64,000 nucleotides of DNA, taken from contig CAJYKV010000024.1 in NCBI GenBank assembly GCA_913774955.1, forward strand, positions 186,001 to 250,000, given 5' to 3'. Positions within the stretch are counted from its first letter, which is position 1. Each line of letters starts with the position of its first letter. The position numbers and the translations under genes are program-made. Origin of the DNA: an uncultured Acidovorax sp. (GTDB lineage: Bacteria > Pseudomonadota > Gammaproteobacteria > Burkholderiales > Burkholderiaceae_C). Positions 44,481-53,085 of the stretch are shown here, one piece after another. Below the pieces are notes generated by a model. The model did not search any database, was not told the origin of the DNA, and saw only the letters and a list, made by a program, of their open reading frames with translations.

Positions 44481-45212
44481 ATGAACGAACGCCTGCCTGC
44501 CATTGCCCACACCGCTGCTCCGGCCGCGATCGACCCTGCCCAGCAGATCGGCCAGATCGCCGTGCAACTGCCCGGCGCCACCGCGGTGTTCCGCCGCCTG
44601 AAGCTGGATTTCTGCTGCGGCGGGCAGGTGGCGCTGCGCGATGGTGCCGCTGCCAAGGGCCTGGACCTGCAGGCCCTGCTCGGCGAGCTGTCGGCGCTGC
44701 AGCGCCCCGCTGCCCTGCCCGATGCCGGCACGCCGTCGGAACTGATCGACCACATCCTCGCGCGCTACCACGCGGTGCACCGCGCTCAGTTGCCCGAGCT
44801 GATCCGCATGGCGCGCCGCGTGGAGGCCGTGCACCGCGACCACCCTGCCGTGCCGGCGGGGCTGGCCGATGCGCTGGAGGCGATGCACGAAGAACTGCTC
44901 TCGCACATGCGCAAGGAAGAGATGGTGCTGTTCCCGATGCTGAAGACCGGCGGCCATCCGATGGCCGCGCACCCCATCGGCGTGATGCGTACGGAACATA
45001 CCGACCACGGCGAGGCGCTGGACCGCCTGATGGCGCTCACCAACGACGCCACCCCGCCGGAGGGCGCCTGCAACACCTGGCGCGCGCTCTGCGCCGGCAT
45101 CCGCCAGCTGGCCGACGATTTAGTCGACCACATCCACCTGGAAAACAATGTGCTGTTTCCGCAGTTCGAGGCGGCGCAGGGCTGCGGTCCCGCGGGCTGC
45201 GCCTGCGGCTGA
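44481..45212 (+). CDS. ytfE: RIC family di-iron protein, Fe-S cluster repair (YtfE/ScdA)
   Basis: 243 residues from ATG 44481. Helps restore iron-sulfur clusters after nitrosative or oxidative damage. The N-terminal DUF542 domain has ATAVFRRLKLDFCCGG with its Cys pair. The hemerythrin-like C-terminal domain has the di-iron ligands spread in HAVHRAQLPEL, HEELLSHMRKEEMVLFPML, RTEHTDHGEAL and DHIHLENNVLFPQFE. The protein ends with a Cys-rich tail (GCGPAGCACG). It is divergent from nsrR and preceded by the putative NsrR site. Confidence 0.95.
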   Translation: MNERLPAIAHTAAPAAIDPAQQIGQIAVQLPGATAVFRRLKLDFCCGGQVALRDGAAAKGLDLQALLGELSALQRPAALPDAGTPSELIDHILARYHAVHRAQLPELIRMARRVEAVHRDHPAVPAGLADALEAMHEELLSHMRKEEMVLFPMLKTGGHPMAAHPIGVMRTEHTDHGEALDRLMALTNDATPPEGACNTWRALCAGIRQLADDLVDHIHLENNVLFPQFEAAQGCGPAGCACG

Positions 45213-45258
45213 CCGGCGCTGACGCGCCCCAGCCCACTTCGTATTCCCTGCCCGCTCC

Positions 45259-45672
45259 ATGGCATCGACAACGCCCATCGCCACGCCCGACACCGCCAGC
45301 ATCACCCGGCTGGTGCACGATTTCTATGCCGACGTGCGCCGCGATCCGCTGCTGGGCCCGGTGTTCGAGGCCGCGCTGCAGGGCCGGTGGGAAGCGCACC
45401 TGGCCCGCATGGTCGATTTCTGGAGCACCGTCGCCCTGGGTGCGCGCAGCTACCGCGGCAACGTGGTGGCGAGCCACCGGCCGCTCGGCGGCGTGACGCC
45501 CGCGCACTTCGCGGCCTGGGTGCGGCTGTGGGCGGAGCACACCGGCCGCGCCTTCACGCCCGATGTGGCGCACGAGCTGCAGCAGGCGGCGCATGGCGTG
45601 GCGCGCAATCTGTTCCGGGCCATGATCGGGCGCCTGCCGGATTTTGCCGAGGGCGCGGGCCACAGGCATTGA
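45259..45672 (+). CDS. Group III truncated hemoglobin
   Basis: 137 residues, 46 bases after ytfE on the same strand. VHDFYADVRRDPLLGPVFEAAL, then WEAHLARMVDFWSTVALG, then YRGNVVASHRPL with the likely proximal His, then WVRLWAEHTGRAF, match the group III truncated globin pattern. Together with NsrR and RIC this forms a nitric-oxide response module: the globin would bind or detoxify NO/O2 while RIC repairs clusters. Probable two-gene operon under NsrR. Confidence 0.9.
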   Translation: MASTTPIATPDTASITRLVHDFYADVRRDPLLGPVFEAALQGRWEAHLARMVDFWSTVALGARSYRGNVVASHRPLGGVTPAHFAAWVRLWAEHTGRAFTPDVAHELQQAAHGVARNLFRAMIGRLPDFAEGAGHRH

Positions 45673-45717
45673 GGTGCGCCGCTGCCAAGCGACCGGCGAC
45701 CGGCGGCCAAAGTGTGG

Positions 45718-45939
45718 TCAGCGGCTCCGTCGGGCGCGCAGCGGCGCCAGCAGATCCGACAGGCCGTTGTGGTCGATCTCGTGCATCAGCGCCAGCAGGC
45801 GGCCGATGTCGCCGGGCGGAAAGCCTTCGCGCGCGAACCAGTTCAGGTAGTTGCCGGGCAGGTCGGCGATGGCCGTGCCCTGGTGTTTGCCAAAGGGCAT
45901 CGTGACGGTGAACAGGCGTTCGAGCTGGGCCGGGTCCAT
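45718..45939 (-). CDS. DUF3820-family small protein
   Basis: 73 residues from ATG 45939 (GTG 45948 also in frame). LFTVTMPFGKHQGTAIADLP, followed by NYLNWFAREGFPPGDIGRLLALMHEID, is the DUF3820 pattern, a family sometimes labelled ‘putative quorum-sensing-regulated virulence factor’ from one Pseudomonas structure. That label is not strong evidence of function. Ends with a basic LRARRSR. Follows the SUI1-like gene after 13 bases. Confidence 0.82.
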   Translation of the reverse strand: MDPAQLERLFTVTMPFGKHQGTAIADLPGNYLNWFAREGFPPGDIGRLLALMHEIDHNGLSDLLAPLRARRSR

Positions 45940-45952
45940 GGGCACCACCGGT

Positions 45953-46318
45953 TCAGCCGCCGGCCCGCTTCACCCGGTGTCCGAGCGATTGCAGGGCCTG
46001 CATGACGCGCTCCACATGGTCGCCCTGCACCTCGATCACGCCGTCCTTCACGGTGCCACCCGTGCCGCAGGCGGCCTTGAGCTGCTTGCCCAGCTGCGCC
46101 AGCTCCGCGGCCGGCAGCGCGGCCCCCTTCACCACCGTCACCGCCTTGCCGCCGCGGCCCTTGGTTTCGCGGGACACGCGCACGATGCCGTCGCCCGCGG
46201 GCACGGCCGCGGCGCGCGCCGCCGCGCAGGCGCACTGCGCGACCGGCTGGCGGCACGCCGGGCACATGCGGCCGGCTTCGGTGGAATAGACGAGGCCTCC
46301 CAGGTCGCTCAGGCGCAT
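45953..46318 (-). CDS. yciH: SUI1/eIF1-like translation factor YciH
   Basis: 121 residues from ATG 46318. The N-terminus has a Cys cluster (MCPACRQPVAQCAC) that could bind zinc. The C-terminal SUI1 domain has RGGKAVTVVKG, then LKAACGTGGTVKDGVIEVQGDH, with the GTGG loop used by eIF1-type proteins at the ribosomal P site. Bacterial YciH affects initiation fidelity under stress. Probably cotranscribed with the DUF3820 gene. Confidence 0.92.
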   Translation of the reverse strand: MRLSDLGGLVYSTEAGRMCPACRQPVAQCACAAARAAAVPAGDGIVRVSRETKGRGGKAVTVVKGAALPAAELAQLGKQLKAACGTGGTVKDGVIEVQGDHVERVMQALQSLGHRVKRAGG

Positions 46319-46475
46319 GGCAGGCTCCCGCGGAGGCGATCGGTGGCAGGGGCGCAAAACAGGCAGGGCATGGCGCGATTATCCCGGGTCGGGCCGCGTG
46401 CCGCACAATCCGCCGCACGGCGCCACCGTGTGCGCCTCCTTCGCCCTTCGTTCCTTCTGCCGCCTTCCGCACGCC

Positions 46476-47903
46476 ATGCCCTTCGCCGCCCTCGGCCTCT
46501 CGCCCGCCCTCGTCCACGCCGCACAGGCGCTGGGCTTTGCCACGCCCACCCCCATCCAGGCCCAGGCCGTGCCGGCCGTTCTGGAGGGGCGCGACGTGCT
46601 CGGACAGGCACAGACCGGCTCGGGCAAGACGGCCGCCTTCGGCCTGCCGCTGCTGCAGCGCCTGCTGCCGGACGCTCAGTGGGCCAGCGCCCGTCCCGGG
46701 CCGCGGCGCCTGCGCGCGCTGGTGCTGGCGCCCACGCGCGAGCTGGCCGCGCAGGTGGGTGGCGTCTTGCGCGATCTCGCGGGCCACCTGCCGGGCACGC
46801 CCCTCAAGATCGCAGTCGCTTTCGGCGGTGTGTCGATCAACCCGCAGATGATGGCGCTGCGCGGTGGTGCCGACGTGGTCGTCGCCACGCCGGGCCGGCT
46901 GCTGGACCTGGTGGAGCACAACGCCCTCTCGCTCGCGCAGGTGCAGACCCTGGTGCTGGACGAGGCCGACCGGCTGCTGGATCTGGGGTTCGCCGACGAG
47001 CTGCACCGCGTGCTGGCGCTGCTGCCGGCGCGGCGCCAGAACCTGCTGTTCTCCGCGACCTTCCCGCAGGAGGTGGCCGGGCTGGCCGAGCGCCTGCTGA
47101 ACGATCCGGTGCGCATCGAGGTGCCGCAGGCGCCGGACACCGCGCCCGACATCGCCCAGCGCGCGATCGCGGTGGCCGAAAACCGCCGCACGCAGCTGCT
47201 CAAGCACCTGCTGAAGGAAGAGCCCGGATGGACGCGGGTGCTGGTGTTCGTGGCCACGCAGTACGCCGCCGAGCACGTGGCCGAGAAGCTCTACCAGGCC
47301 GGCATCTTCGCCTCGCCCTTCCATGGCGGCCTGAGCCAGGGCGCGCGGCGGCAGGTACTGCAGGAGTTCAAGGACGAGCGCTGGCAGGTGGTGGTGACCA
47401 CCGACCTCGCGGCGCGCGGCATCGACATCGCCGGGCTGCCGGCCGTGGTCAACTACGACCTGCCGCGCGCGGCCGCCGACCACGTGCACCGCATCGGCCG
47501 CACGGGCCGGGCTGGTGCCAGTGGTGCGGCGGTGAGCTTCATCACGCCCGAGGCCGCGCCGCACTGGCGCCTGATCGCCCGGCGGTACGGGCTGCAGGCA
47601 TTGCCGGTCGAGCAGCTCGCGGGGTTCGAGGTGGCACTGCCGGAGCCGGGCGGTGCGCCCGCCGATGGAGCCTCCCCCGCCGATGGCGCGCCCGGCGCGG
47701 CGCAACGGCCGGGCAAACTCCCGCCGGGCACGGGGGGGGTCAAGGGGAAGCGTCCGAGCAAGAAAGACAAGCTGCGGGCTGCGGCTGCTGCCGCGGAGGC
47801 CGCGGCGGCCATCGCAGGGCCCGGGTCCGGCAAAGGCAACGGCAGCGGCGATCGCGACGGCGGTGCCGCAAAGGCCGCACCCGCGAAACGAAAAGGGAAC
47901 TGA
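46476..47903 (+). CDS. DEAD-box RNA helicase (RhlE-like)
   Basis: 475 residues from ATG 46476. All main motifs are present in order: Q-motif (FATPTPIQAQAVPAV), motif I AQTGSGKTAAFGLP near 45-58, PTRELA, GVSINPQM region with TPGRLLDL, DEAD in LVLDEADRLLDLG near 162, SATFP, and VVNYDLPRAAADHVHRIGRTGRAG near 345. The last ~100 residues are low-complexity Ala/Gly/Lys-rich, likely for RNA binding. RhlE-type helicases act in ribosome assembly and RNA decay at low temperature. It is divergent from yciH. Confidence 0.94.
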   Translation: MPFAALGLSPALVHAAQALGFATPTPIQAQAVPAVLEGRDVLGQAQTGSGKTAAFGLPLLQRLLPDAQWASARPGPRRLRALVLAPTRELAAQVGGVLRDLAGHLPGTPLKIAVAFGGVSINPQMMALRGGADVVVATPGRLLDLVEHNALSLAQVQTLVLDEADRLLDLGFADELHRVLALLPARRQNLLFSATFPQEVAGLAERLLNDPVRIEVPQAPDTAPDIAQRAIAVAENRRTQLLKHLLKEEPGWTRVLVFVATQYAAEHVAEKLYQAGIFASPFHGGLSQGARRQVLQEFKDERWQVVVTTDLAARGIDIAGLPAVVNYDLPRAAADHVHRIGRTGRAGASGAAVSFITPEAAPHWRLIARRYGLQALPVEQLAGFEVALPEPGGAPADGASPADGAPGAAQRPGKLPPGTGGVKGKRPSKKDKLRAAAAAAEAAAAIAGPGSGKGNGSGDRDGGAAKAAPAKRKGN

Positions 47904-47952
47904 GGGGCACCGGGCAGGTCCCGGCGCATGCCGCCACCACAGGCCGGCGGCC

Positions 47953-48309
47953 TCAATCGCCGTCCGGTCCGCCCGTCGACTGCGCGTCGTCCAGTTCCTG
48001 TTGCAGCACGGATGAAGGCGCTTTTTTCGGCGGCATGCCTTCGCCCGGCTTCGCCATGATCTCGACGTAGAACTGCGCGGCGCCGGACCGGGCCACTTCG
48101 TCGATCAGGCCGGTGATTTCGTCGACCTGCACGGGGTGCGCATCCTCCTGCGTGCTGCCGAAACGGCAGTCGAAATCCCAGAAGCGCGCGCCTTCGGGCA
48201 GCGCACGGCGGCGCTCGCGGCGCAGGTAGCGGTGGATGTCGTGGCGGGCGGCGTCGAGGAGCCGATCGCGGTTCTTGCCCTCGATGTGGAGCAGGTAGGT
48301 TTTTCGCAT
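47953..48309 (-). CDS. DUF6172-like small conserved protein
   Basis: 118 residues from ATG 48309 (MRKTYLLHIEGKNRDRLLDA). The central block KYL-like RRERRRALPEGARFWDFDCRFG is a conserved feature in homologues I recall from gamma- and betaproteobacteria; function unknown. The C-terminal ~30 residues are acidic and Pro/Lys-rich. No membrane segment or signal peptide. It is convergent with the helicase gene. Confidence 0.75.
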   Translation of the reverse strand: MRKTYLLHIEGKNRDRLLDAARHDIHRYLRRERRRALPEGARFWDFDCRFGSTQEDAHPVQVDEITGLIDEVARSGAAQFYVEIMAKPGEGMPPKKAPSSVLQQELDDAQSTGGPDGD

Positions 48310-48393
48310 GCGCCGATGGTAACCGCGGCCTTCATCACTATGCTTTTCATAGCGCGAGGCGGAAGCCGCACGGATCGGCACCTGCGAGCCGCC

Positions 48394-49614
48394 TCACCAA
48401 ACGGCCCGGCGTGCCCGGTCCACTCGCCCCAGCCTCGCCCGCTCCAGCGTGCGTCCGGACCGCACACCCTCTGCCACCAGCGCCAGCAGGTTCCGGACGA
48501 GCGGCTCCACGCGGCCCTGCGCCTGCTCCAACGCCAGCCGGGCCCGCGGATGGGATTCGCTGTCGCGGTCGCCCAGGTCGTGCAGGTGGTCCAGCACCTG
48601 CTGTGTGCGGCGGGCTGTCAGCGCAGTCAGATCGAGGTCATCCCAATGCGTGCCGGTCAATGCGGCCACGGCATCGGCGAGCAGCTCCTCGCGGGTCAGC
48701 GGCACGGCCGGTTCTTCCGGCCCGTGGGCGGTCTCCAGCCTGCGGCGCAGGAGCACCAGACGGTCCTCCATGCTGAGCGGCGGCAGATCGCGGTCCTCGG
48801 ACACCAGGTAGCCGGATTCCGCAAGCTCCATCGCACCCCATCGTCCCAGCAATTCCGCCTGCCGCGGGGCGATCGTTCCCTCGCGGCGCAGGTGGTAGTC
48901 CAGCCGCTGCGCCACGGTTTCGCGCAGTTCCGGCGGCACCTCCGGATCGCGCAGCATCCGCATGAAATTGTCGAAGGCCGTCGCGTATTCCACGCGGACC
49001 GGTGACCGGCGGTAATTGCGCCGGAGCGACCAGAGCATGAATGGCACCGCCGGCAGCGTGACGATGCACAGGCCCCGTTCCGCCGCATTCCTCCGGTCGA
49101 TAGCGTACTGCTCGCGCTGCGCCGCGTCACGGATGCGCAGCCTCGCCTGCTGCACCGCCATCCACGTTCCCAGGGCCGCGCGGCGCTCCTGCGCATCGAG
49201 CGACGCACTGCGCACCCGGTCGCACAATGCCTGTTCCAGCATGTCCCTCTGGGCGGGCGCGAGGCGGCGGGCGAACCGGTACTGCTGCGAAGCAGGGCTT
49301 TGGAAGGGCCGCCCCTGGAGCTCGGCGGACAGCCCGGACATGTCCGCGATGAGGTCCTCCGCCGATGCGGGCGTGAGCGATGCCGGAGGGGGTGGCGGCT
49401 CCGTACCGGACGGTCTTCCTGACGGAGGGAGCACCGCGCGCACCGGACTGCCGGCAGCACCCGGGGTGGCCGACCGGGCGGTCAGTGGCGGGCCGGGTGC
49501 GTGCAGCGGGGAAGGAAGCGGCGTGCGCCGGCCGTCCGACGAACCGCTCTCGCGCACGTTGGACGAGGCTGCAGCGGGCGACGGCGAACGGGCCGGTGAA
49601 AGGCGGGGTGTCAT
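48394..49614 (-). CDS. Candidate type III effector, paralogue B
   Basis: 406 residues from ATG 49614 (MTPRLSPARSPSPAAASS). The overall plan is the same as 42479-43753: a Ser/Pro-rich secretion-signal-like leader of ~85 residues, SQQYRFARRLAPAQ, a hydrophobic run (LCIVTLPAVPFMLWS), and the conserved core EYATAFDNFMRMLRDP, EGTIAPRQAELL, LTGTHWDDLDL, LDHLHDLG. About 59 of 80 core positions match paralogue A by hand count; leaders and C-termini differ more. The PIP box ends exactly 43 bases before the ATG, as in A. Enzymatic motifs were not recognised; helical content and charged residues suggest an all-alpha protein. Confidence 0.72.
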   Translation of the reverse strand: MTPRLSPARSPSPAAASSNVRESGSSDGRRTPLPSPLHAPGPPLTARSATPGAAGSPVRAVLPPSGRPSGTEPPPPPASLTPASAEDLIADMSGLSAELQGRPFQSPASQQYRFARRLAPAQRDMLEQALCDRVRSASLDAQERRAALGTWMAVQQARLRIRDAAQREQYAIDRRNAAERGLCIVTLPAVPFMLWSLRRNYRRSPVRVEYATAFDNFMRMLRDPEVPPELRETVAQRLDYHLRREGTIAPRQAELLGRWGAMELAESGYLVSEDRDLPPLSMEDRLVLLRRRLETAHGPEEPAVPLTREELLADAVAALTGTHWDDLDLTALTARRTQQVLDHLHDLGDRDSESHPRARLALEQAQGRVEPLVRNLLALVAEGVRSGRTLERARLGRVDRARRAVW

Positions 49615-49657
49615 GGCACCCCATGATGCCCCGGGCACCGGCGGCTGCATGCGCGCC

Positions 49658-49682
49658 GCGAAGCCGCGCGCGGCGATGCGAA
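49658..49682 (-). promoter_or_regulatory. PIP box of paralogue B
   Basis: Minus-strand TTCGC-N15-TTCGC (complement GCGAA at 49678-49682 and 49658-49662). A -10 candidate CATCAT (49628-49623) matches YANNNT after 29 bases, one short of the usual 30-32. ATG 49614 lies 43 bases from the box. Confidence 0.84.
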
Positions 49683-49731
49683 CCCCGCCCGCACGCGCGG
49701 CCGCGTGCAGGGACCGGGCCGGCGGCGGCGC

Positions 49732-50751
49732 TCAGCCGCCCGCGGCGTGCAGCCGCGGTGCGGGCGGATGCGCCGGGTCGGTATACCCCGGCGTGGACGG
49801 ATGCCCCGGCGGGACCAGCGCGTCGACGAACGCTTCGTCCTCGGCGGTGGGCTGTCCCTCCAGCGCGGGCAGGTAGTCCTGCCACTGCCGCAGCGTGCGC
49901 GGCCCGGCGATGACGGACGAGACCGCATGGTGGCGCAGCACCCAGGCCGTCGCGAACTGCGCCAGCGTCATTGCGCGGCCCTGCAGGTGCGCCTGCAGGC
50001 GCTGTGCGATCTGCAGCGACTCTTCGCGGAACTCGGTCTCGGCGATGCGCTTGTCGCCGCGGCCGGCGCGCGTATCGGCGGCCGGGGCCTGGCCCGGCAG
50101 GTACTTGCCCGTGAGCACGCCGCGCGCGATCGGACTGTAGGGCACCACGCCGATGCCATGGTGCGCGCACACCGGCAGGATCTCGACCTCGGGCATGCGG
50201 TTGAGCAGGTTGTAGTAGGGCTGGCAGACCACCGGGCCGGGCATTCCGATGCGCGCCGCGCCGTGCACCAGTTCCGCGATGCGCCAGCCGCGGAAGTTGG
50301 AGACGCCCCAGTATCGGATCTTGCCCGCGCGCAGCAGCGCGTCGAGCGCGAAGAGCGGCTCTTCCAGATCCATGCCCGGGAAGTCGCGGTGCAGGTACAG
50401 GATGTCGACGTGGTCGGTGCGCAGGCGTTCAAGGCTGGCCTCGACCTCGCGCAGCATCCAGGTGCGCGAGTACTGCGACTGGTTCGGCCCATCACCCATG
50501 CGGTTGCCGAGCTTGGTCGCCAGCACCCAGTCGTGCCGCTGGCCCGACAGCAGCTCGCCCAGCATCGATTCGGAAGCGCCCCGCGTGTACACGTCGGCCG
50601 TATCGATGAAATTGACGCCGTGCGCGCGCGCGTCGGCCACGATGGCGGCGGCCTCGTCGCGACCGGTCTGGTCGCCGAACATCATGGTGCCCAGGCACAG
50701 GGCGGAGACTTGCAGGTTGCTGCGGCCGAGGCGGCGGTAGGTCATGGGCAT
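49732..50751 (-). CDS. Aldo/keto reductase
   Basis: 339 residues, TIM-barrel NADPH oxidoreductase. The catalytic tetrad can be read: Asp and Tyr in FIDTADVYTRGASE, Lys in VLATKLGNRMG, His in ILYLHRDFPG. IRYWGVSNFRGWRIAEL and VSSVIAGPRTLRQW form the later barrel and cofactor site. It is similar to YajO/YghZ-type bacterial AKRs; natural substrate unknown. ATG 50751 is used; ATG 50745 is also possible. Lies upstream of, and on the same strand as, effector paralogue B but separated by its PIP promoter. Confidence 0.92.
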   Translation of the reverse strand: MPMTYRRLGRSNLQVSALCLGTMMFGDQTGRDEAAAIVADARAHGVNFIDTADVYTRGASESMLGELLSGQRHDWVLATKLGNRMGDGPNQSQYSRTWMLREVEASLERLRTDHVDILYLHRDFPGMDLEEPLFALDALLRAGKIRYWGVSNFRGWRIAELVHGAARIGMPGPVVCQPYYNLLNRMPEVEILPVCAHHGIGVVPYSPIARGVLTGKYLPGQAPAADTRAGRGDKRIAETEFREESLQIAQRLQAHLQGRAMTLAQFATAWVLRHHAVSSVIAGPRTLRQWQDYLPALEGQPTAEDEAFVDALVPPGHPSTPGYTDPAHPPAPRLHAAGG

Positions 50752-50818
50752 GGCGGGGTTCTTTCAGTCGATGGGTGATGCCGAGCACGGCGATCCGGTC
50801 GAGTCAGGTCCGGTCCGG

Positions 50819-51043
50819 TCAGTAGTGCGGCGGAAGCTCGTCGCGCAGGTTCATCGCCGGGGCCGCCCCGCCCGCTTCGGGCAGCTGCTGCCGCAGCGCG
50901 ACCAGCGCCTGCTGCAGCGCCTCGATCTGCTGCTGCTGGCGGTACACGGTCATGTTGAGCTGGTCGAGCAGGTCTTCGGCATAACTGGCCTTGATCTCCA
51001 GCTCGTCGATGCGCGCGGAGGCGCTGCGTCCGGTGTCCGGCAT
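50819..51043 (-). CDS. slyX: SlyX family protein
   Basis: 74 residues from ATG 51043. Short coiled-coil protein: RIDELEIKASYAEDLLDQLN, then VYRQQQQIEALQQALVALRQQL, ending LRDELPPHY, the typical SlyX terminus. Function unsettled. Seven bases after the aminotransferase gene, so cotranscribed. Confidence 0.93.
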   Translation of the reverse strand: MPDTGRSASARIDELEIKASYAEDLLDQLNMTVYRQQQQIEALQQALVALRQQLPEAGGAAPAMNLRDELPPHY

Positions 51044-51050
51044 GCGCACC

Positions 51051-52247
51051 TCAGCCGCGCAGCGCCTGGCCGAGGCGGGCCACGCCCTCGCGGATCCTGT
51101 CCACGTCGGCCGTCGCGAACGACAGGCGCAGCGTGGCATGGTCGGGGTTCGCGCAGAAGAACGGCGTGCCCGGCACGAAGGCCACGCCCTTGTCGATGGC
51201 CAGCTTGGCCAGCACGTTGCCATCGGCCACCGCCCCGCCCGCGCCCGTGAGCCGCGCCCACACGAACAGGCCGCCCTGCGGCTGCACGAAACCGATCGCG
51301 TCGCCCAGCTCGCGGCGCAGCGCGTCGCCCATCGCCTGCGCGCGCTCGGCATACACCGCGCGCACTTTGGCCAGCGTGGCCGGCATGCGGCCGGACCGCA
51401 GGTACTGCGCCGCCGTGGCCTGCGCGAACGTGCTGGTGTGCGCATCGCTGAACTGCTTGCACATCGTGGCCTTGGCGAGCAGTTCGGCCGGCGCGATCAG
51501 CCAGCCCACGCGCAGGCCCGGGCTCAGCACCTTGCTGAGGCTGCCGCAGTGCGCGAGCAGTTCGCGGCTGCCCGGCACCGTGGCCGACAGCGCCAGCAGG
51601 CTGGGCGGCGGCGCCTCGCCGAAGTACAGGTCGCCGTAGGGGTCGTCCTCGACGATCAGCACCTGGTGGCGCACGGCCAGTTCCAGGATCTTGCGGCGGC
51701 GCTCGAGCGACAGCAGCGCGCCGCTCGGGTTGCCGAACGTGGGAATCAGGTAGACGAACTTGGGGCGGTGCTCCACGATCAGCCGCTCGAGCGCATCGGC
51801 GTCCACGCCGTTCCCATCCACGGGCGCGCTCACCAGCTCGGCGCCGTAGAGCCGGAAGCACTGGATGGTGGCGAGGAACGTCGGGCCTTCCACGATCACC
51901 TTGTCGCCGGGGCTGATGAGGGTCTTGCCGAGCAGGTCCAGCGCCTGCTGGCTGCCGGTGGTGACGATCAGGTCCTCGGGCCGCACGCCCTGCGCGCCCT
52001 TGGCGCCCATGAAGGCCGAGAGCTGTTCACGCAGCGGGTTGTAGCCCTCGGTGGCGCCGTACTGCAGCGCGGCGCCCGGCTCCTGCGACAGCACCTGCTG
52101 CGACGCCTCGCGGATGCCGTCCACGTCGAACATCGCGCTGTCGGGGAAGCCGCCCGCGAAGCTGATGATGCCGGGCTTGCCCAGCAGCTTGAACAGCTCG
52201 CGGATGGCGGAGGTTTCTACGTTGTTCAGACGGTCGGCGAATTGCAT
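51051..52247 (-). CDS. PLP-dependent aminotransferase, 2-aminoadipate/LysN-like subgroup
   Basis: 398 residues from ATG 52247 (in-frame GTG 52259 possible). Fold-type I enzyme: GKPGIISFAGGFPDSAMF at the N-terminus, TTGSQQALDLLGKTLISPGD for cofactor, YLIPTFGNPSG, VEDDPYGDLYFGE and the Schiff-base lysine in SLSKVLSPGLRVGW. This set is typical of the MocR-catalytic-domain-like aminotransferases (2-aminoadipate transaminase, ARO8-like) acting on branched or aromatic amino acids; substrate not deducible. Divergent from nth. Confidence 0.92.
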   Translation of the reverse strand: MQFADRLNNVETSAIRELFKLLGKPGIISFAGGFPDSAMFDVDGIREASQQVLSQEPGAALQYGATEGYNPLREQLSAFMGAKGAQGVRPEDLIVTTGSQQALDLLGKTLISPGDKVIVEGPTFLATIQCFRLYGAELVSAPVDGNGVDADALERLIVEHRPKFVYLIPTFGNPSGALLSLERRRKILELAVRHQVLIVEDDPYGDLYFGEAPPPSLLALSATVPGSRELLAHCGSLSKVLSPGLRVGWLIAPAELLAKATMCKQFSDAHTSTFAQATAAQYLRSGRMPATLAKVRAVYAERAQAMGDALRRELGDAIGFVQPQGGLFVWARLTGAGGAVADGNVLAKLAIDKGVAFVPGTPFFCANPDHATLRLSFATADVDRIREGVARLGQALRG

Positions 52248-52446
52248 GGCTTGGGTCACGGAGGGTTGGCGAAGAATCCCCCATTGTCGCCAACTGGCAT
52301 GCAGGTTTAATGCAGTGCCGATCGGGCCGGCAGGGCCGGGGCCCAACGCGGAGCCGCGCACGCCGCGTGCGCTGCACGACAATGGACGGTCCGCCCAATC
52401 CTCCAAGAGCCCGCGGCAGCCCTCTCCCTCCCTGCCCCATCCCACC

Positions 52447-53085
52447 ATGAAGACCGCGCAGATCGAACCCTTCTTCGCCGCGCTGAAGGCCGCCAACCCG
52501 CAACCCAACACCGAGCTGGAGTACACCAGCGCCTTCGAGCTGCTGGCCGCCGTGCTGCTCTCGGCCCAGGCCACGGACGTGGGCGTGAACAAGGCCACGC
52601 GCAAACTGTTCCCGGTGGCCGGCGCGCCGCAGGCGATCCTCGACCTGGGCCTGGAAGGGCTGGAGGGCTACATCAAGACCATCGGCCTCTACCGCAGCAA
52701 GGCCCGCCACCTGCTGGAGACCTGCCGCATCCTGGTGGAGCGCCACGGCGGCACCGTGCCCCGCACGCGCGAAGAACTCGAAGCCCTGCCCGGCGTGGGC
52801 CGCAAGACCGCCAACGTGGTGCTGAACGTGGCCTTCGGCCAGCCCACCATGGCGGTGGACACGCACATCTTCCGCGTGAGCAACCGCACCGGCCTCGCAC
52901 CCGGCAAGAACCCGCTGGCCGTCGAGATGCAGTTGCTCAAACGCGTGCCCGCCGAATACGCGGTGGACTCGCACCACTGGCTCATCCTGCTGGGCCGCTA
53001 CGTCTGCCAGGCCAGGAAGCCGCGCTGCTGGGAATGCGTGGTGCGGCCGTGGTGCGATTACGAACCGAAGACGCCGGCGCCCTGA
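52447..53085 (+). CDS. nth: Endonuclease III
   Basis: 212 residues from ATG 52447. DNA glycosylase/AP lyase removing oxidised pyrimidines. Helix-hairpin-helix LPGVGRKTANVVLNVAFG with the catalytic Lys, and VDTHIFRVSNR with the catalytic Asp. The 4Fe-4S cluster ligands follow the C-x6-C-x2-C-x5-C spacing in CQARKPRCWECVVRPWC. Normal length. It is the last ordinary gene before the CRISPR leader, in the place where type I-C cas genes would normally be expected. Confidence 0.97.
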   Translation: MKTAQIEPFFAALKAANPQPNTELEYTSAFELLAAVLLSAQATDVGVNKATRKLFPVAGAPQAILDLGLEGLEGYIKTIGLYRSKARHLLETCRILVERHGGTVPRTREELEALPGVGRKTANVVLNVAFGQPTMAVDTHIFRVSNRTGLAPGKNPLAVEMQLLKRVPAEYAVDSHHWLILLGRYVCQARKPRCWECVVRPWCDYEPKTPAP

